From Actinokineospora pegani (GTDB lineage Bacteria > Actinomycetota > Actinomycetes > Mycobacteriales > Pseudonocardiaceae), in the NCBI RefSeq assembly GCF_009745975.1, contig NZ_WHOL01000107.1, positions 62,001-126,000 on the forward strand: DNA of 64,000 bases, read 5' to 3'. The notes under the pieces were generated by a model that was not told where the DNA came from, ran no database searches, and saw nothing but the letters and a program-made list of their open reading frames with translations. Numbering within the stretch: position 1 is the stretch's first letter; each line of letters starts with the position of its first letter. Below, one piece after another: positions 50,740 to 58,842 of the stretch. Made by a program: the position numbers and the translations under genes.

Positions 50740-51527
50740 TGTACGGACGCAGGGCGCGGGTGGGCGTCGTGGTGCCCGCCACCAACACCACCGTGGAGCC
50801 GGAGTTCGCCGCGCACGCACCGGCCGGGGTCGCCGTGCTGGCCACCCGGGTCCCGGTCGCCGAGGTGGATCGACCCGAGGACAAGGTGGCCAGCCTGCTG
50901 GCCATGCGCGAGCAGGTCGACGGCGCGGTGGCGCACCTGGCCTCGGCCGGGGTCGACGCGATCGCCTACGCCTGCACCTCCGGAAGCTTCCTCGCCGGGC
51001 GCGACGCGGACAGTGCGATGTGCGCCCGCCTCTCCGAACGGCACGGCGTCCCGGTCGTCACCGCCAGCTCGGCGCTGACCGCCGCGCTCACCGCGCTGTC
51101 GGCCGGCAGGGTCGCGGTGGCCACCCCGTACGTGGCCGCCGTCGCCGACGGGGCCGCCGGGTACCTGGCGCAGGCCGGGTACGAGGTGGTCTCCCGCAAC
51201 GACCTGCACGTGCTGTCCAACCTGGCCAAGGGCAGGCTGGAGCCGACCGCCAGCTACCTCGCCGCCCGCGACCTCGACGTCGCCGACGCCGACGCCGTGG
51301 TCATCGGCTGCACCAACTGGCGCACGCTGGACGCGCTCGTCGCGGTCGAGGCCGACACCGGCAGGCCCGCGGTGAGCAGCAACCTGGCCACCCTGTGGGC
51401 GCTGCTGCGCCTGGCCGGGGTCGACGGCCCGCTCAGCCCCGGCACGGCGCTGATGTCGCTGGACCTGCCCGAGTCCGCCCGCACCGGGTGGGCCGCGCCC
51501 GTGGCGACGGGGGTGCGCGGTGGCTGA
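50739..51527 (+). CDS. Maleate isomerase/arylmalonate decarboxylase-like protein (Asp/Glu racemase superfamily)
   Basis: A 262-residue enzyme. VGVVVPATNTTVEPEFAAHA is the N-terminal substrate loop, AIAYACTSGSFLAG holds the first cysteine and VVIGCTNWRTLDA the second. Both catalytic cysteines of maleate isomerase-type enzymes are thus present. Members turn maleate into fumarate, decarboxylate malonates or racemise hydantoins. The overlap with the genes on either side puts it firmly in the operon. A cis-trans isomerisation of an unsaturated diacid or amide acid is a fitting role. Confidence 0.85.
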   Translation: MYGRRARVGVVVPATNTTVEPEFAAHAPAGVAVLATRVPVAEVDRPEDKVASLLAMREQVDGAVAHLASAGVDAIAYACTSGSFLAGRDADSAMCARLSERHGVPVVTASSALTAALTALSAGRVAVATPYVAAVADGAAGYLAQAGYEVVSRNDLHVLSNLAKGRLEPTASYLAARDLDVADADAVVIGCTNWRTLDALVAVEADTGRPAVSSNLATLWALLRLAGVDGPLSPGTALMSLDLPESARTGWAAPVATGVRGG

Positions 51528-52245
51528 CCCGACCGACACCCGGCCGGTCGCCCTGGTGACCGGCGGCGCGGGCGGCATCGGCCGCGCCCTGTGCGCCGAC
51601 CTCGCCCAGCACGGGCACACCGTGGTCAGCGCCGACCTGGTCGCGGACCCGGTGCCCGGCGCCGCGCACTCGATCGAGCTCGACCTGCGGTCGGGGGAGT
51701 CGTGCCGGGCCGCCGTCGCCGATGTGCTGGCCCGGTTCGGCGGGCTCGACCTGCTCGTCAACAACGCGGGCGTCAACGCCAGGGGCCGCGCCCAGGACGT
51801 CCCCGAGGAGGTGTGGCTGCCGGTGGTGGACATCAACCTCAACGGCACGCTGCGGATGTGCCAGGCCGCGCACGCCGCGCTGGCCGCGCGCGGCGGCACG
51901 GTCGTCAACCTGGCCTCGACCGGTGGCCTGGTGGCCATCGCGGGCTCGGCCGTCTACGGCGTCACCAAGGCGGCCGTGATCCACCTGACCAAGGTCCTCG
52001 CCCTGGAGTGGGCGGCCGAGGGCGTGCGGGTCAACGCCGTCGCCCCGACCATCGTGCCCTCCCCGATGACCGCCGACGTGGTCGACGACGCCGAGTACAT
52101 GGCGGCCAAGCTGGCCTCCATCCCGCTCGGCCGGGTCGTCGACGCCGCCGAGGTCGCCGCCGCCGTGCGCTGGCTGGCCTCGCCCGCGGCGGGCATGGTC
52201 ACCGGCCACACCCTCCCCGTCGACGGCGGGGTGAGCGTGCTGTGA
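51520..52245 (+). CDS. Short-chain dehydrogenase/reductase (FabG-like)
   Basis: A 241-residue SDR. ALVTGGAGGIGRALCADLA is the cofactor loop, LLVNNAGVNARG the NNAG motif, and NLASTGGLVAIAGSAVYGVTK (read in parts) contains the catalytic Ser and Tyr-x3-Lys. An acidic residue at the end of strand 2 (SADLV) favours NAD over NADP. Its start overlaps the isomerase gene by eight bases and its end the permease gene by four. It would oxidise a hydroxy intermediate of the pathway. Confidence 0.9.
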   Translation: MADPTDTRPVALVTGGAGGIGRALCADLAQHGHTVVSADLVADPVPGAAHSIELDLRSGESCRAAVADVLARFGGLDLLVNNAGVNARGRAQDVPEEVWLPVVDINLNGTLRMCQAAHAALAARGGTVVNLASTGGLVAIAGSAVYGVTKAAVIHLTKVLALEWAAEGVRVNAVAPTIVPSPMTADVVDDAEYMAAKLASIPLGRVVDAAEVAAAVRWLASPAAGMVTGHTLPVDGGVSVL

Positions 52246-53324
52246 GCGACGTGAGCGTCAAGGCCGAGGTCTCCCAGCCCGGCCCGGAGGCCCCCAAGCG
52301 CGGCGAGCGCCGCCGCAGGCCGATCCTGCGCTACGTGCTGCGCCGGGTCGTGATCGTGCCGATCTCGCTGTTCGTGCTCGGCAGCGTGTGCTTCGTGCTG
52401 GTCCTGTTCATCCCCGGCGACCCCGCGGTGACCATCCTGGGCGACTTCGCCACCCCCGAGCAGGTCGCCCTGGTCAACGAGCAGCTCGGCCTGGACCAGC
52501 CGCTGTGGGACCGGTACGTGTCCTTCTGGGGCAACCTGTTGCAGGGGGACCTGGGCACCTCGTTCTTCACCAACCAGCCGGTGCTGCACGAGATCGCCCT
52601 GTTCCTGCCCAACACCATCGAGCTGGTGGTGCTGGCGCTGCTCGTCGCGGTGAGCCTGGGCCTGGTCATCGGCGTCCTCGGCGCCTACTTCGCCCGCCGC
52701 TGGCCGGACCGGGTGATGACCGGCCTGACGTCGGGGCTGCAGTCCGTGCCGGACTTCTTCCTGGCCCTGGTGGGCATCTACGTCTTCTTCTTCCTGCTCG
52801 GCTGGGCCCCGGCGCCCATCGGCAGGCTGCCCATCGAGGCGGGCGGGCAGCAGACCCCGTTCCTGATCTTCGGCAGCCTGTTCAGCGGCGACTGGACCAC
52901 CCTGGGCCAGGCGCTGTCGCACGCGGCGCTGCCGGTGATGTCACTGGGCCTGGTGTACTCGTCGTACTTCGCCAAGACCGCCCGCGGCAGCATGGGCACG
53001 GCGCTGACCACACCGCAGGTGGAGTTCGCCCGGGCCTGTGGCCTGCGCGAGCGCACCGTGGTGCGCTACGCGTTCCTGGCGTCGCGGACCACGGTCATCA
53101 CCTACATCGCGATCCTGTTCGGCTCGCTGCTCGGCGGCGCGGCCATCGTGGAGCGGGTCTTCAACTGGCGCGGCATGGGCCAGTGGGCGCTGGACGGGGT
53201 GCTCAAGGTCGACGTGCCGATCATCCAGGGCTTCGTGGTCACCGCGGGCCTGATGACCCTGACCCTGTTCCTCGTGCTGGACCTGGTGGTCCTGGCCCTC
53301 GACCCGCGGGTGAGCTATGAGTGA
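52242..53324 (+). CDS. ABC transporter permease, DppB-like
   Basis: A 360-residue permease with about six helices. LRYVLRRVVIVPISLFVLGS is the usual first helix, GDLGTSFFTNQPVLHEI the family loop, and EFARACGLRERTVVRYAFL the cytoplasmic EAA loop for the ATPase, followed by GGAAIVERVFNWRGMGQW. The N-terminal 25 residues are a charged extension. With the DppC-like partner it forms the membrane channel for the solute delivered by the binding lipoprotein. GTG 52242 overlaps the SDR stop. Confidence 0.93.
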   Translation: MSDVSVKAEVSQPGPEAPKRGERRRRPILRYVLRRVVIVPISLFVLGSVCFVLVLFIPGDPAVTILGDFATPEQVALVNEQLGLDQPLWDRYVSFWGNLLQGDLGTSFFTNQPVLHEIALFLPNTIELVVLALLVAVSLGLVIGVLGAYFARRWPDRVMTGLTSGLQSVPDFFLALVGIYVFFFLLGWAPAPIGRLPIEAGGQQTPFLIFGSLFSGDWTTLGQALSHAALPVMSLGLVYSSYFAKTARGSMGTALTTPQVEFARACGLRERTVVRYAFLASRTTVITYIAILFGSLLGGAAIVERVFNWRGMGQWALDGVLKVDVPIIQGFVVTAGLMTLTLFLVLDLVVLALDPRVSYE

Positions 53325-54171
53325 GACGACCAAGGCCCCGGCCCGCCCGTCGGTCGCGCACTCGGTGTGGCGCGCGGTGCGCGGCAACCCGGGCATCGCC
53401 ATCGGCGGCGGGATGCTGCTGGCCATGCTGCTCGCGGCGTTCTTCGCGCCGCTGCCCTACGACCCGATCACCCCGGACCCGACCAGCGTCCAGCAGGCGC
53501 CGTCCGGCGCGCACGTCTTCGGCACCGACGCCAACGGGTTCGACGTGTTCTCCCGGGTCGTCGCGGCCGGTCGCAGCGACCTGGTGCTGGCGCTGCTGGG
53601 CACGCTCGTCTCACTCGTCGTCGGCCTGCTGATCGGGCTGCCGCTGAGCACCAAGAGCCGCTACAGCGAGGGGTTCATGCGGGCCCTGGACGCCTTCCAG
53701 TCCTTCCCGCTGATCGTGCTGTCGGTGACCATCGTGTCGCTGACCGGCAACGCCATCCAGAACATCGTCTACGCCATCGTCATCATCAACGGACCCCGGT
53801 TCATCCGGCTCATCCGCGGCGAGGCGCTGGCCATCCGCGACGGCCGGTTCATCGAGGCCGCCGTCGCCACCGGGGCCCGGCCGCGGCGGATCGTGTTCCG
53901 CCACATCATGCCCAACGTGGTCGACGTCTGCCTGGTGCAGTGCTCGCTCACCGCGGCCAACGCCGTGATCGTCATCGCGGCGCTGAACTTCCTCGGCATC
54001 GGCGTCTCACCGCCGGACCCGACCTGGGGCTCGATGGTCCAGGTCGGCGCCCAGGGCATCTCGACCGGCCAGTGGTGGGTCGCGATCTGGCCGGGGGTGG
54101 CGATCTTCGTCGCCATCGCCAGCCTGAACGTGCTCGCCAACGGCATCCAGCGACGGATGGAGGGGAGCTGA
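53317..54171 (+). CDS. ABC transporter permease, DppC-like
   Basis: A 284-residue permease. The VFGTDANGFDVFSRVVAAGR block near residue 70 is typical of DppC/OppC proteins, and FIEAAVATGARPRRIVFRHI is the EAA loop. About six helices are visible. The start overlaps the DppB-like gene by eight bases, and the next ATPase gene begins one base after its stop. It completes the membrane part of the importer. Confidence 0.93.
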   Translation: MSETTKAPARPSVAHSVWRAVRGNPGIAIGGGMLLAMLLAAFFAPLPYDPITPDPTSVQQAPSGAHVFGTDANGFDVFSRVVAAGRSDLVLALLGTLVSLVVGLLIGLPLSTKSRYSEGFMRALDAFQSFPLIVLSVTIVSLTGNAIQNIVYAIVIINGPRFIRLIRGEALAIRDGRFIEAAVATGARPRRIVFRHIMPNVVDVCLVQCSLTAANAVIVIAALNFLGIGVSPPDPTWGSMVQVGAQGISTGQWWVAIWPGVAIFVAIASLNVLANGIQRRMEGS

Positions 54172-54172
54172 C

Positions 54173-54997
54173 GTGCTGACCGTGTCCGGACTCACCACCG
54201 AGTTCCGCACCAGGAAGGGCCCGGTCCGGGCGATCGACGACATCGGCTTCGAGGTGCCCACCGGCGTGGCCGTCGGCGTGGTCGGCGAGACCGGCTCCGG
54301 CAAGTCGGTGACCATCCGATCGGTGCTGGGCCTGCTGCCCGCCTACGGCCGGGTGATCGGCGGCCGGGCCGAGTTCGAGGGCCAGGACCTGGTGACCGCG
54401 AGCCGCAAGCGGCTGCGCCACGTGCGCGGCAACCGGATCGGCTTCGTCGCGCAGAACCCGTTCGGCGCGCTGAACCCGGTGCTGCGCATCGAGAAGCAGT
54501 TCGCCAACGTCGTCCGCGCGCACCGCAAGATGAGCACCTCGGCCGTGCGCGAACTGGCGCTGCGGCGGTTGGAGTCGGTGCAGGTGCCCAGCCCCGAGCG
54601 GGTGCTGCGCGGCTACGCCCACGAGCTCTCCGGCGGCATGGCGCAGCGCGTGGTCATCGCACTGGCCATGCTGCACGACCCGCCGCTGGTCATCGCCGAC
54701 GAGCCGACCACCGCGCTGGACGTGACCGTGCAGCGCCAGATCCTCGACCTCATCGCCGCCCAGGTGGCGGGCGGCGACCGGTCGCTGCTGCTGGTCACCC
54801 ACGACCTCGGGGTGGTCGCGCAGTACTGCGCCCACGTCGTGGTGATGCGCTCCGGCCAGGTCGTCGAACAGGGGCCGGTGGCCGAGGTGTTCACCGACCC
54901 GCGGCACGCCTACACCCGCCAGTTGCTCGCGGCGGTGCCCCCCGCGCCGTGGTCGGCCGCGGCCAAGGCGGAGACGACGGCGGAGGCGGCCCGATGA
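54173..54997 (+). CDS. ABC transporter ATP-binding protein, DppD-like
   Basis: A 274-residue ATPase. GETGSGKSVT is Walker A, AYAHELSGGMAQRVVIA-type text (YAHELSGGMAQRV) the signature, and LVIADEPTTALDVT Walker B, followed by LLVTHDLGVVAQYC. It is shorter than usual DppD proteins, which have a C-terminal oligopeptide/dipeptide extension with Fe-S cysteines; here the tail is Ala-rich without cysteines. It forms the first half of the ATPase pair. Confidence 0.92.
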   Translation: MLTVSGLTTEFRTRKGPVRAIDDIGFEVPTGVAVGVVGETGSGKSVTIRSVLGLLPAYGRVIGGRAEFEGQDLVTASRKRLRHVRGNRIGFVAQNPFGALNPVLRIEKQFANVVRAHRKMSTSAVRELALRRLESVQVPSPERVLRGYAHELSGGMAQRVVIALAMLHDPPLVIADEPTTALDVTVQRQILDLIAAQVAGGDRSLLLVTHDLGVVAQYCAHVVVMRSGQVVEQGPVAEVFTDPRHAYTRQLLAAVPPAPWSAAAKAETTAEAAR

Positions 54998-55974
54998 GCG
55001 TCCTCGAGCTGTCCGACGTCCGGCACGTGTTCCGCCGCGGCGGCAAGGAGGTCTTCGCGGTCAACGGCGTCTCGCTGACCGTCGAGCAGGGCGAGACGGT
55101 CGCGGTCATCGGCGAGAGCGGGTCGGGCAAGTCGACCCTGGGCCGCATCGCCCTGGGCCTGATCACCCCGACCGGCGGCGAGGCCCGCTTCGACGGCGCC
55201 GCCCTGTCCGCGCTGAGCAAGGCGGACATGCGGGCCGCCCGGGCCCGCCTGCAGGTGGTGTTCCAGGAGCCCTACGAGTCGCTGAACCCGCGGATCAAGG
55301 TCGGCGACATCGTGGCCGAGCCCCTGATCATCCACCAGCCCGGGCTGAGCCGGGCGCAGCGCCGGGACCGGGTCGTGGCGATGCTGGAGCGGGTCGGGCT
55401 GTCCGCCGAGCACGCCGACCGGCTGCCCCGCCACCTCAGCGGCGGGCAGCAGCAGCGCATCGGCATCGCCAGGGCGATCATCACCGGGCCGCGGCTGGTC
55501 GTGCTGGACGAGCCGACGTCGTCGCTGGACGTGTCGGTCCGCGCCCGCGTGCTGGACCTGCTGCGCGACCTGCAACGCGAAGAGGGCATGTCCTACCTGT
55601 TCATCTCGCACGACCTGGCGACCGTCGGCACGATCAGCGACCGGGTCGCGGTGATGTACCTGGGTCAGATCGTCGAGCAGGGCCCCACCGCGGAGGTGCT
55701 GGGCAACCCCAGGCACCCCTACACCAAGGCGCTGCTCTCGGCGACGCTGAGCGCCGTCGTCGGCGAGCGCCAAGAGCACATCCCACTGCGCGGCGAGATC
55801 CCCAACCCCACCAGGGAACCGCGGGTGTGCGTCCTGAGCGGGCGCTGCCCGATCGAGGTCGCGGAGTGCTCGACCGGGCCCATCGCGGCGCGGCTGGTCG
55901 CCGACCGGCACGAGGTCGCCTGCCTGCGCGCCGAGCGCAGCGACGAGCTGCTGCCGACCGGGGAGCCCGGGTGA
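54994..55974 (+). CDS. ABC transporter ATP-binding protein, DppF-like
   Basis: A 326-residue ATPase. GESGSGKSTLGRI is Walker A, RHLSGGQQQRIGIARAI the signature, and LVVLDEPTSSLDVS Walker B, then FISHDLATVGTI. The C-terminal oligo_HPY region (HPYTKALLSA, then cysteines in RVCVLSGRCPIEVAECS and VACLRA) is present, as in DppF/OppF, and may hold an iron-sulfur cluster. It completes the importer. It overlaps both neighbours by four bases, so the catabolic genes after it are on the same mRNA. Confidence 0.93.
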   Translation: MSVLELSDVRHVFRRGGKEVFAVNGVSLTVEQGETVAVIGESGSGKSTLGRIALGLITPTGGEARFDGAALSALSKADMRAARARLQVVFQEPYESLNPRIKVGDIVAEPLIIHQPGLSRAQRRDRVVAMLERVGLSAEHADRLPRHLSGGQQQRIGIARAIITGPRLVVLDEPTSSLDVSVRARVLDLLRDLQREEGMSYLFISHDLATVGTISDRVAVMYLGQIVEQGPTAEVLGNPRHPYTKALLSATLSAVVGERQEHIPLRGEIPNPTREPRVCVLSGRCPIEVAECSTGPIAARLVADRHEVACLRAERSDELLPTGEPG

Positions 55975-56792
55975 GCGCCGGGTACCTGGACGCCCCGTGG
56001 GGCCAGGTCCACTACCACCACGCGCCCGGCGCGCCGGTCACCGAGCAACTGCGCGACGGCCGACCGCTGCTGGTGCTGCTGCACCAGAGCCCGCTCTCGG
56101 GCCGCCGCTACCGGCGGGCACTGGCCGGGCTGGCCGGGTTCTGCGTCCCGGTGGCCGTCGACACCCCCGGCTACGGCAACTCCGGCCCGCCGGGCGGGCA
56201 GTGGTCGGCCGCCGACTACGGGGCGGTGGCCTGGCTGGTCGCCGACGCGTTCGGCGCCGAGCGGCCGTGGCTGTTCGGCCGGGCCACCGGCGCGGTGTTC
56301 GCCCTCGCCGCCGCGGCCGGGCAGCCGGGCCGGGCGGCGGGCGTGGTGCTGCACGGCCTGCCGGTCTACACCGAGGCGGAGAAGGCCGACCGCCTCGCCG
56401 GGTTCGCCCCGCCGTACGCCCCCGACGACGACGGCGCGCACCTGGCCTGGATCTGGGCCCGGGTGCGCGGGGAGTACCCGTGGGCGGACCCGGCGCTGAG
56501 CACCGACCTGGTGGCCGACTACCTGGCCGCCGGACCCGACTTCGCCGCCTCCTACCGGGCCGTCTGGCGGCACGACCTGGCGGCTGCCGCCGAGCGGGCC
56601 GGGCCGGTGGACCTGCTGCTGGCGGGCGCCGCCGACCGGATCGGGCACATGCACGCCCGCGCCGTGGCCGCCGTGGCCCACACCCGGGCGGCGGTGCTGG
56701 CCGGGGCCACCGACTTCGTCGCCGAGCAGGACCCGGCCGCCTTCTGCGGCGCGCTCGCCGACACCATCGACCGAACGGGGGAAACGGCATGA
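55971..56792 (+). CDS. Alpha/beta-hydrolase-fold protein lacking nucleophile and histidine
   Basis: A 273-residue protein with a clear alpha/beta-hydrolase layout: VLLHQSPLSGRRYRRAL as the oxyanion loop, VAVDTPGYGNSG as the family block, LFGRATGAVFAL as the nucleophile elbow, and LLLAGAADRIG before the acid. The nucleophile position is Ala105 (GRATG instead of GxSxG), and where the catalytic histidine is expected the sequence is ATDFVAEQDP (Thr247-Asp248). Thus it cannot be a classical serine hydrolase. It could bind the substrate, act by general acid-base chemistry as a lyase, or be a pseudoenzyme. It is coupled on both sides in the operon, so it is likely expressed and useful. Confidence 0.8.
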   Translation: MSAGYLDAPWGQVHYHHAPGAPVTEQLRDGRPLLVLLHQSPLSGRRYRRALAGLAGFCVPVAVDTPGYGNSGPPGGQWSAADYGAVAWLVADAFGAERPWLFGRATGAVFALAAAAGQPGRAAGVVLHGLPVYTEAEKADRLAGFAPPYAPDDDGAHLAWIWARVRGEYPWADPALSTDLVADYLAAGPDFAASYRAVWRHDLAAAAERAGPVDLLLAGAADRIGHMHARAVAAVAHTRAAVLAGATDFVAEQDPAAFCGALADTIDRTGETA

Positions 56793-57994
56793 CCGCCACA
56801 CCGGGCGACGGCCCGCTGACCGGACTGCGGGTGATCGACGCCTCCACCATCCTGGCCGGGCCGCTGTGCTGCCAGCTCCTGGGCGACTACGGGGCCGAGG
56901 TCATCAAGGTCGAGCACCCGCAGCGCGGCGACGGGATGCGCGGGCACGGCCCGGCCAAGGACGGCGAACCGCTGTGGTGGAAGGAGATCTCCCGCAACAA
57001 GCGCACCGTGGCCGCCTCCCTGTCCACACCGGACGGCGCGGAGCTGCTGCTGCGCCTGGCCGAGCGCTCCGACGTGCTGGTGGAGAACTTCCGCCCGGGG
57101 ACCCTGGAGCGCTGGGGCCTGGGCCCCGACGTGCTGCTGGCGCGCAACCCCCGGCTGGTCGTGGTCCGGGTGACCGGCTTCGGCCAGACCGGGCCCTACG
57201 CCGCCCGCGCGGGCTTCGGCACCCTGGCCGAGGCGATGAGCGGGTTCGCCCACCTCACCGGCCCGGCCGACGCCCCGCCGTCGCTGCCCGCCTTCGGCCT
57301 GGCCGACACCGTGTGCGGCATCGCCGCCACCGCCGCCACCATGATGGCCCTGCACGAGCGCGACCGCTCCGGGGCGGGCCAGGTCGTCGACATGAACCTG
57401 CTGACCCCGCTGCTGACCGCCGTCGGCCCCGGCCCCACGGTCTACGACCAGCTCGGCGTGGTGGGCACCCGGCACGGCAACCGGTCGGTCAACAACGCCC
57501 CCCGCAACACCTACCGCACCGCGGACGGCAAGTGGGTCGCGGTCTCCACCAGCGCCCAGAGCATCGCCGAGCGGGTCATGCGCCTCGTCGGGCACCCCGA
57601 GGTGATCGACGAGCCGTGGTTCGCCACCGGCGGCCAGCGCGCCGAACACGCCGACCTGCTCGACGCGCACGTCGGCGGCTGGATCGCCCAGCGCACCCGG
57701 GCGGAGGTGCTGGCCGCCTTCGACGCGGCGGGCGCCGCCGTGGCCCCGGTCTACGACGCCGCCGACATCGTCGCCGACGAACACGTGAGGAAGACAGAGA
57801 TGCTGACCACCGCGCCGGACGCCAAGCTGGGCGACGTCCTGATGCACAACATCATGTGGGGGATGTCCCGGACCCCCGGGCGCATCCGGCACGTCGGCCG
57901 CGACCTGGGCGCCGACACCGACGCCGTGCTCGGTGAGCTCGGCTACCGCCCCGAGGACATCGACGCCATGCGCGCCCGCGGAGCGGTCGCGTGA
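56789..57994 (+). CDS. Type III CoA-transferase (CaiB/BaiF family)
   Basis: A 401-residue enzyme. GLRVIDASTILAGPLCCQLL is the family start, GAEVIKVEHPQRGDGMR the CoA loop, and LPAFGLADTVCGIAA contains the catalytic aspartate that forms an acyl-CoA anhydride. It moves CoA from an acyl-CoA donor to a carboxylic acid. Its ATG overlaps the preceding stop, and its own stop overlaps the cyclase start. In the pathway it would activate a (di)carboxylic acid for later cleavage. Confidence 0.92.
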   Translation: MTATPGDGPLTGLRVIDASTILAGPLCCQLLGDYGAEVIKVEHPQRGDGMRGHGPAKDGEPLWWKEISRNKRTVAASLSTPDGAELLLRLAERSDVLVENFRPGTLERWGLGPDVLLARNPRLVVVRVTGFGQTGPYAARAGFGTLAEAMSGFAHLTGPADAPPSLPAFGLADTVCGIAATAATMMALHERDRSGAGQVVDMNLLTPLLTAVGPGPTVYDQLGVVGTRHGNRSVNNAPRNTYRTADGKWVAVSTSAQSIAERVMRLVGHPEVIDEPWFATGGQRAEHADLLDAHVGGWIAQRTRAEVLAAFDAAGAAVAPVYDAADIVADEHVRKTEMLTTAPDAKLGDVLMHNIMWGMSRTPGRIRHVGRDLGADTDAVLGELGYRPEDIDAMRARGAVA

Positions 57995-58842
57995 CCCCCC
58001 GCGTCGAGACCCGCGGGACGGCCTGGCTGTCGGCCGTGCTCAGCGGCGACCCGACGGTCTTCGACCTCGGGCGCTCGCTCTACCGCGGCATGCCGCAGTC
58101 GCCGAACCACCCGCCCTACTGGCACACCCTGCCGCGCAGGCACGGCGACGCCGTCCGCGCCGACGGCGGGTCCGCCGCCGCCGACCACATCTCGCTGGGC
58201 ACCCACGTCGGCACGCACATCGACGCGTTCTCCCACGTCTCCCACGACGGCAAGCTGCTCGGCGGGGTCGACGCGCAGGACGCCCAGCGCGGCGGGGCGA
58301 TGCGCGAACTGGGCGCGGAGACCATCGAGCCGATGTTCCGCCGGGGCGTGCTGCTCGACGTGCCCGCGGCGCTGGGGCTCGACTCCTGCGACCCCGGCTA
58401 CGAGATCACCCCGGCCGACCTGGAGCGCTGCGAGCAGCACCACGGCGTCCGGCTGGGCGCCGGGGAGGTGGCGCTGATCCGCAGCGGCTGGGGCGCCCGG
58501 TTCGACTCGCCGGACCCGCGCGAGTTCATCGGCCACGACTCCGGGGTCCCGGGCGTGGGCGAGGCCGGGGCGCGCTGGCTCGCCGACCGCGGCGCGCACG
58601 CGGTGGGCGCGGACACGATCGCGTTCGAGTGCCTGCCGCCCGGCCGGGGCCACAGCCTGCTGCCCGCGCACCGGGTGCTGCTGGTCGAGCGCGGCGTGCA
58701 CATCATCGAGACGATGGACCTGGAGGCGCTGGCCGCGGCGGGGGAGCACGAGTTCCTCTTCGTCCTCGCCCCCCTCAAGCTCGTCGGCGCCACCGGCTCC
58801 CCGGTTCGGCCGCTGGCCGTGGTCGCGGGGGGTCTGCGATGA
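57991..58842 (+). CDS. Cyclase-family amidohydrolase (kynurenine formamidase/isatin hydrolase-like)
   Basis: A 283-residue enzyme. ISLGTHVGTHIDAFSHVSH holds the HxGTHxDxxxH metal motif of the family, and FDLGRSLYRGMPQSPNHPP and AFECLPPGRGHSLLPAHRVLL match further conserved blocks. Relatives hydrolyse formyl-kynurenine, isatin or other cyclic amides with manganese or zinc. GTG 57991 overlaps the CoA-transferase stop. It suggests that an amide or lactam bond is opened in the pathway. Confidence 0.9.
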   Translation: MTPRVETRGTAWLSAVLSGDPTVFDLGRSLYRGMPQSPNHPPYWHTLPRRHGDAVRADGGSAAADHISLGTHVGTHIDAFSHVSHDGKLLGGVDAQDAQRGGAMRELGAETIEPMFRRGVLLDVPAALGLDSCDPGYEITPADLERCEQHHGVRLGAGEVALIRSGWGARFDSPDPREFIGHDSGVPGVGEAGARWLADRGAHAVGADTIAFECLPPGRGHSLLPAHRVLLVERGVHIIETMDLEALAAAGEHEFLFVLAPLKLVGATGSPVRPLAVVAGGLR

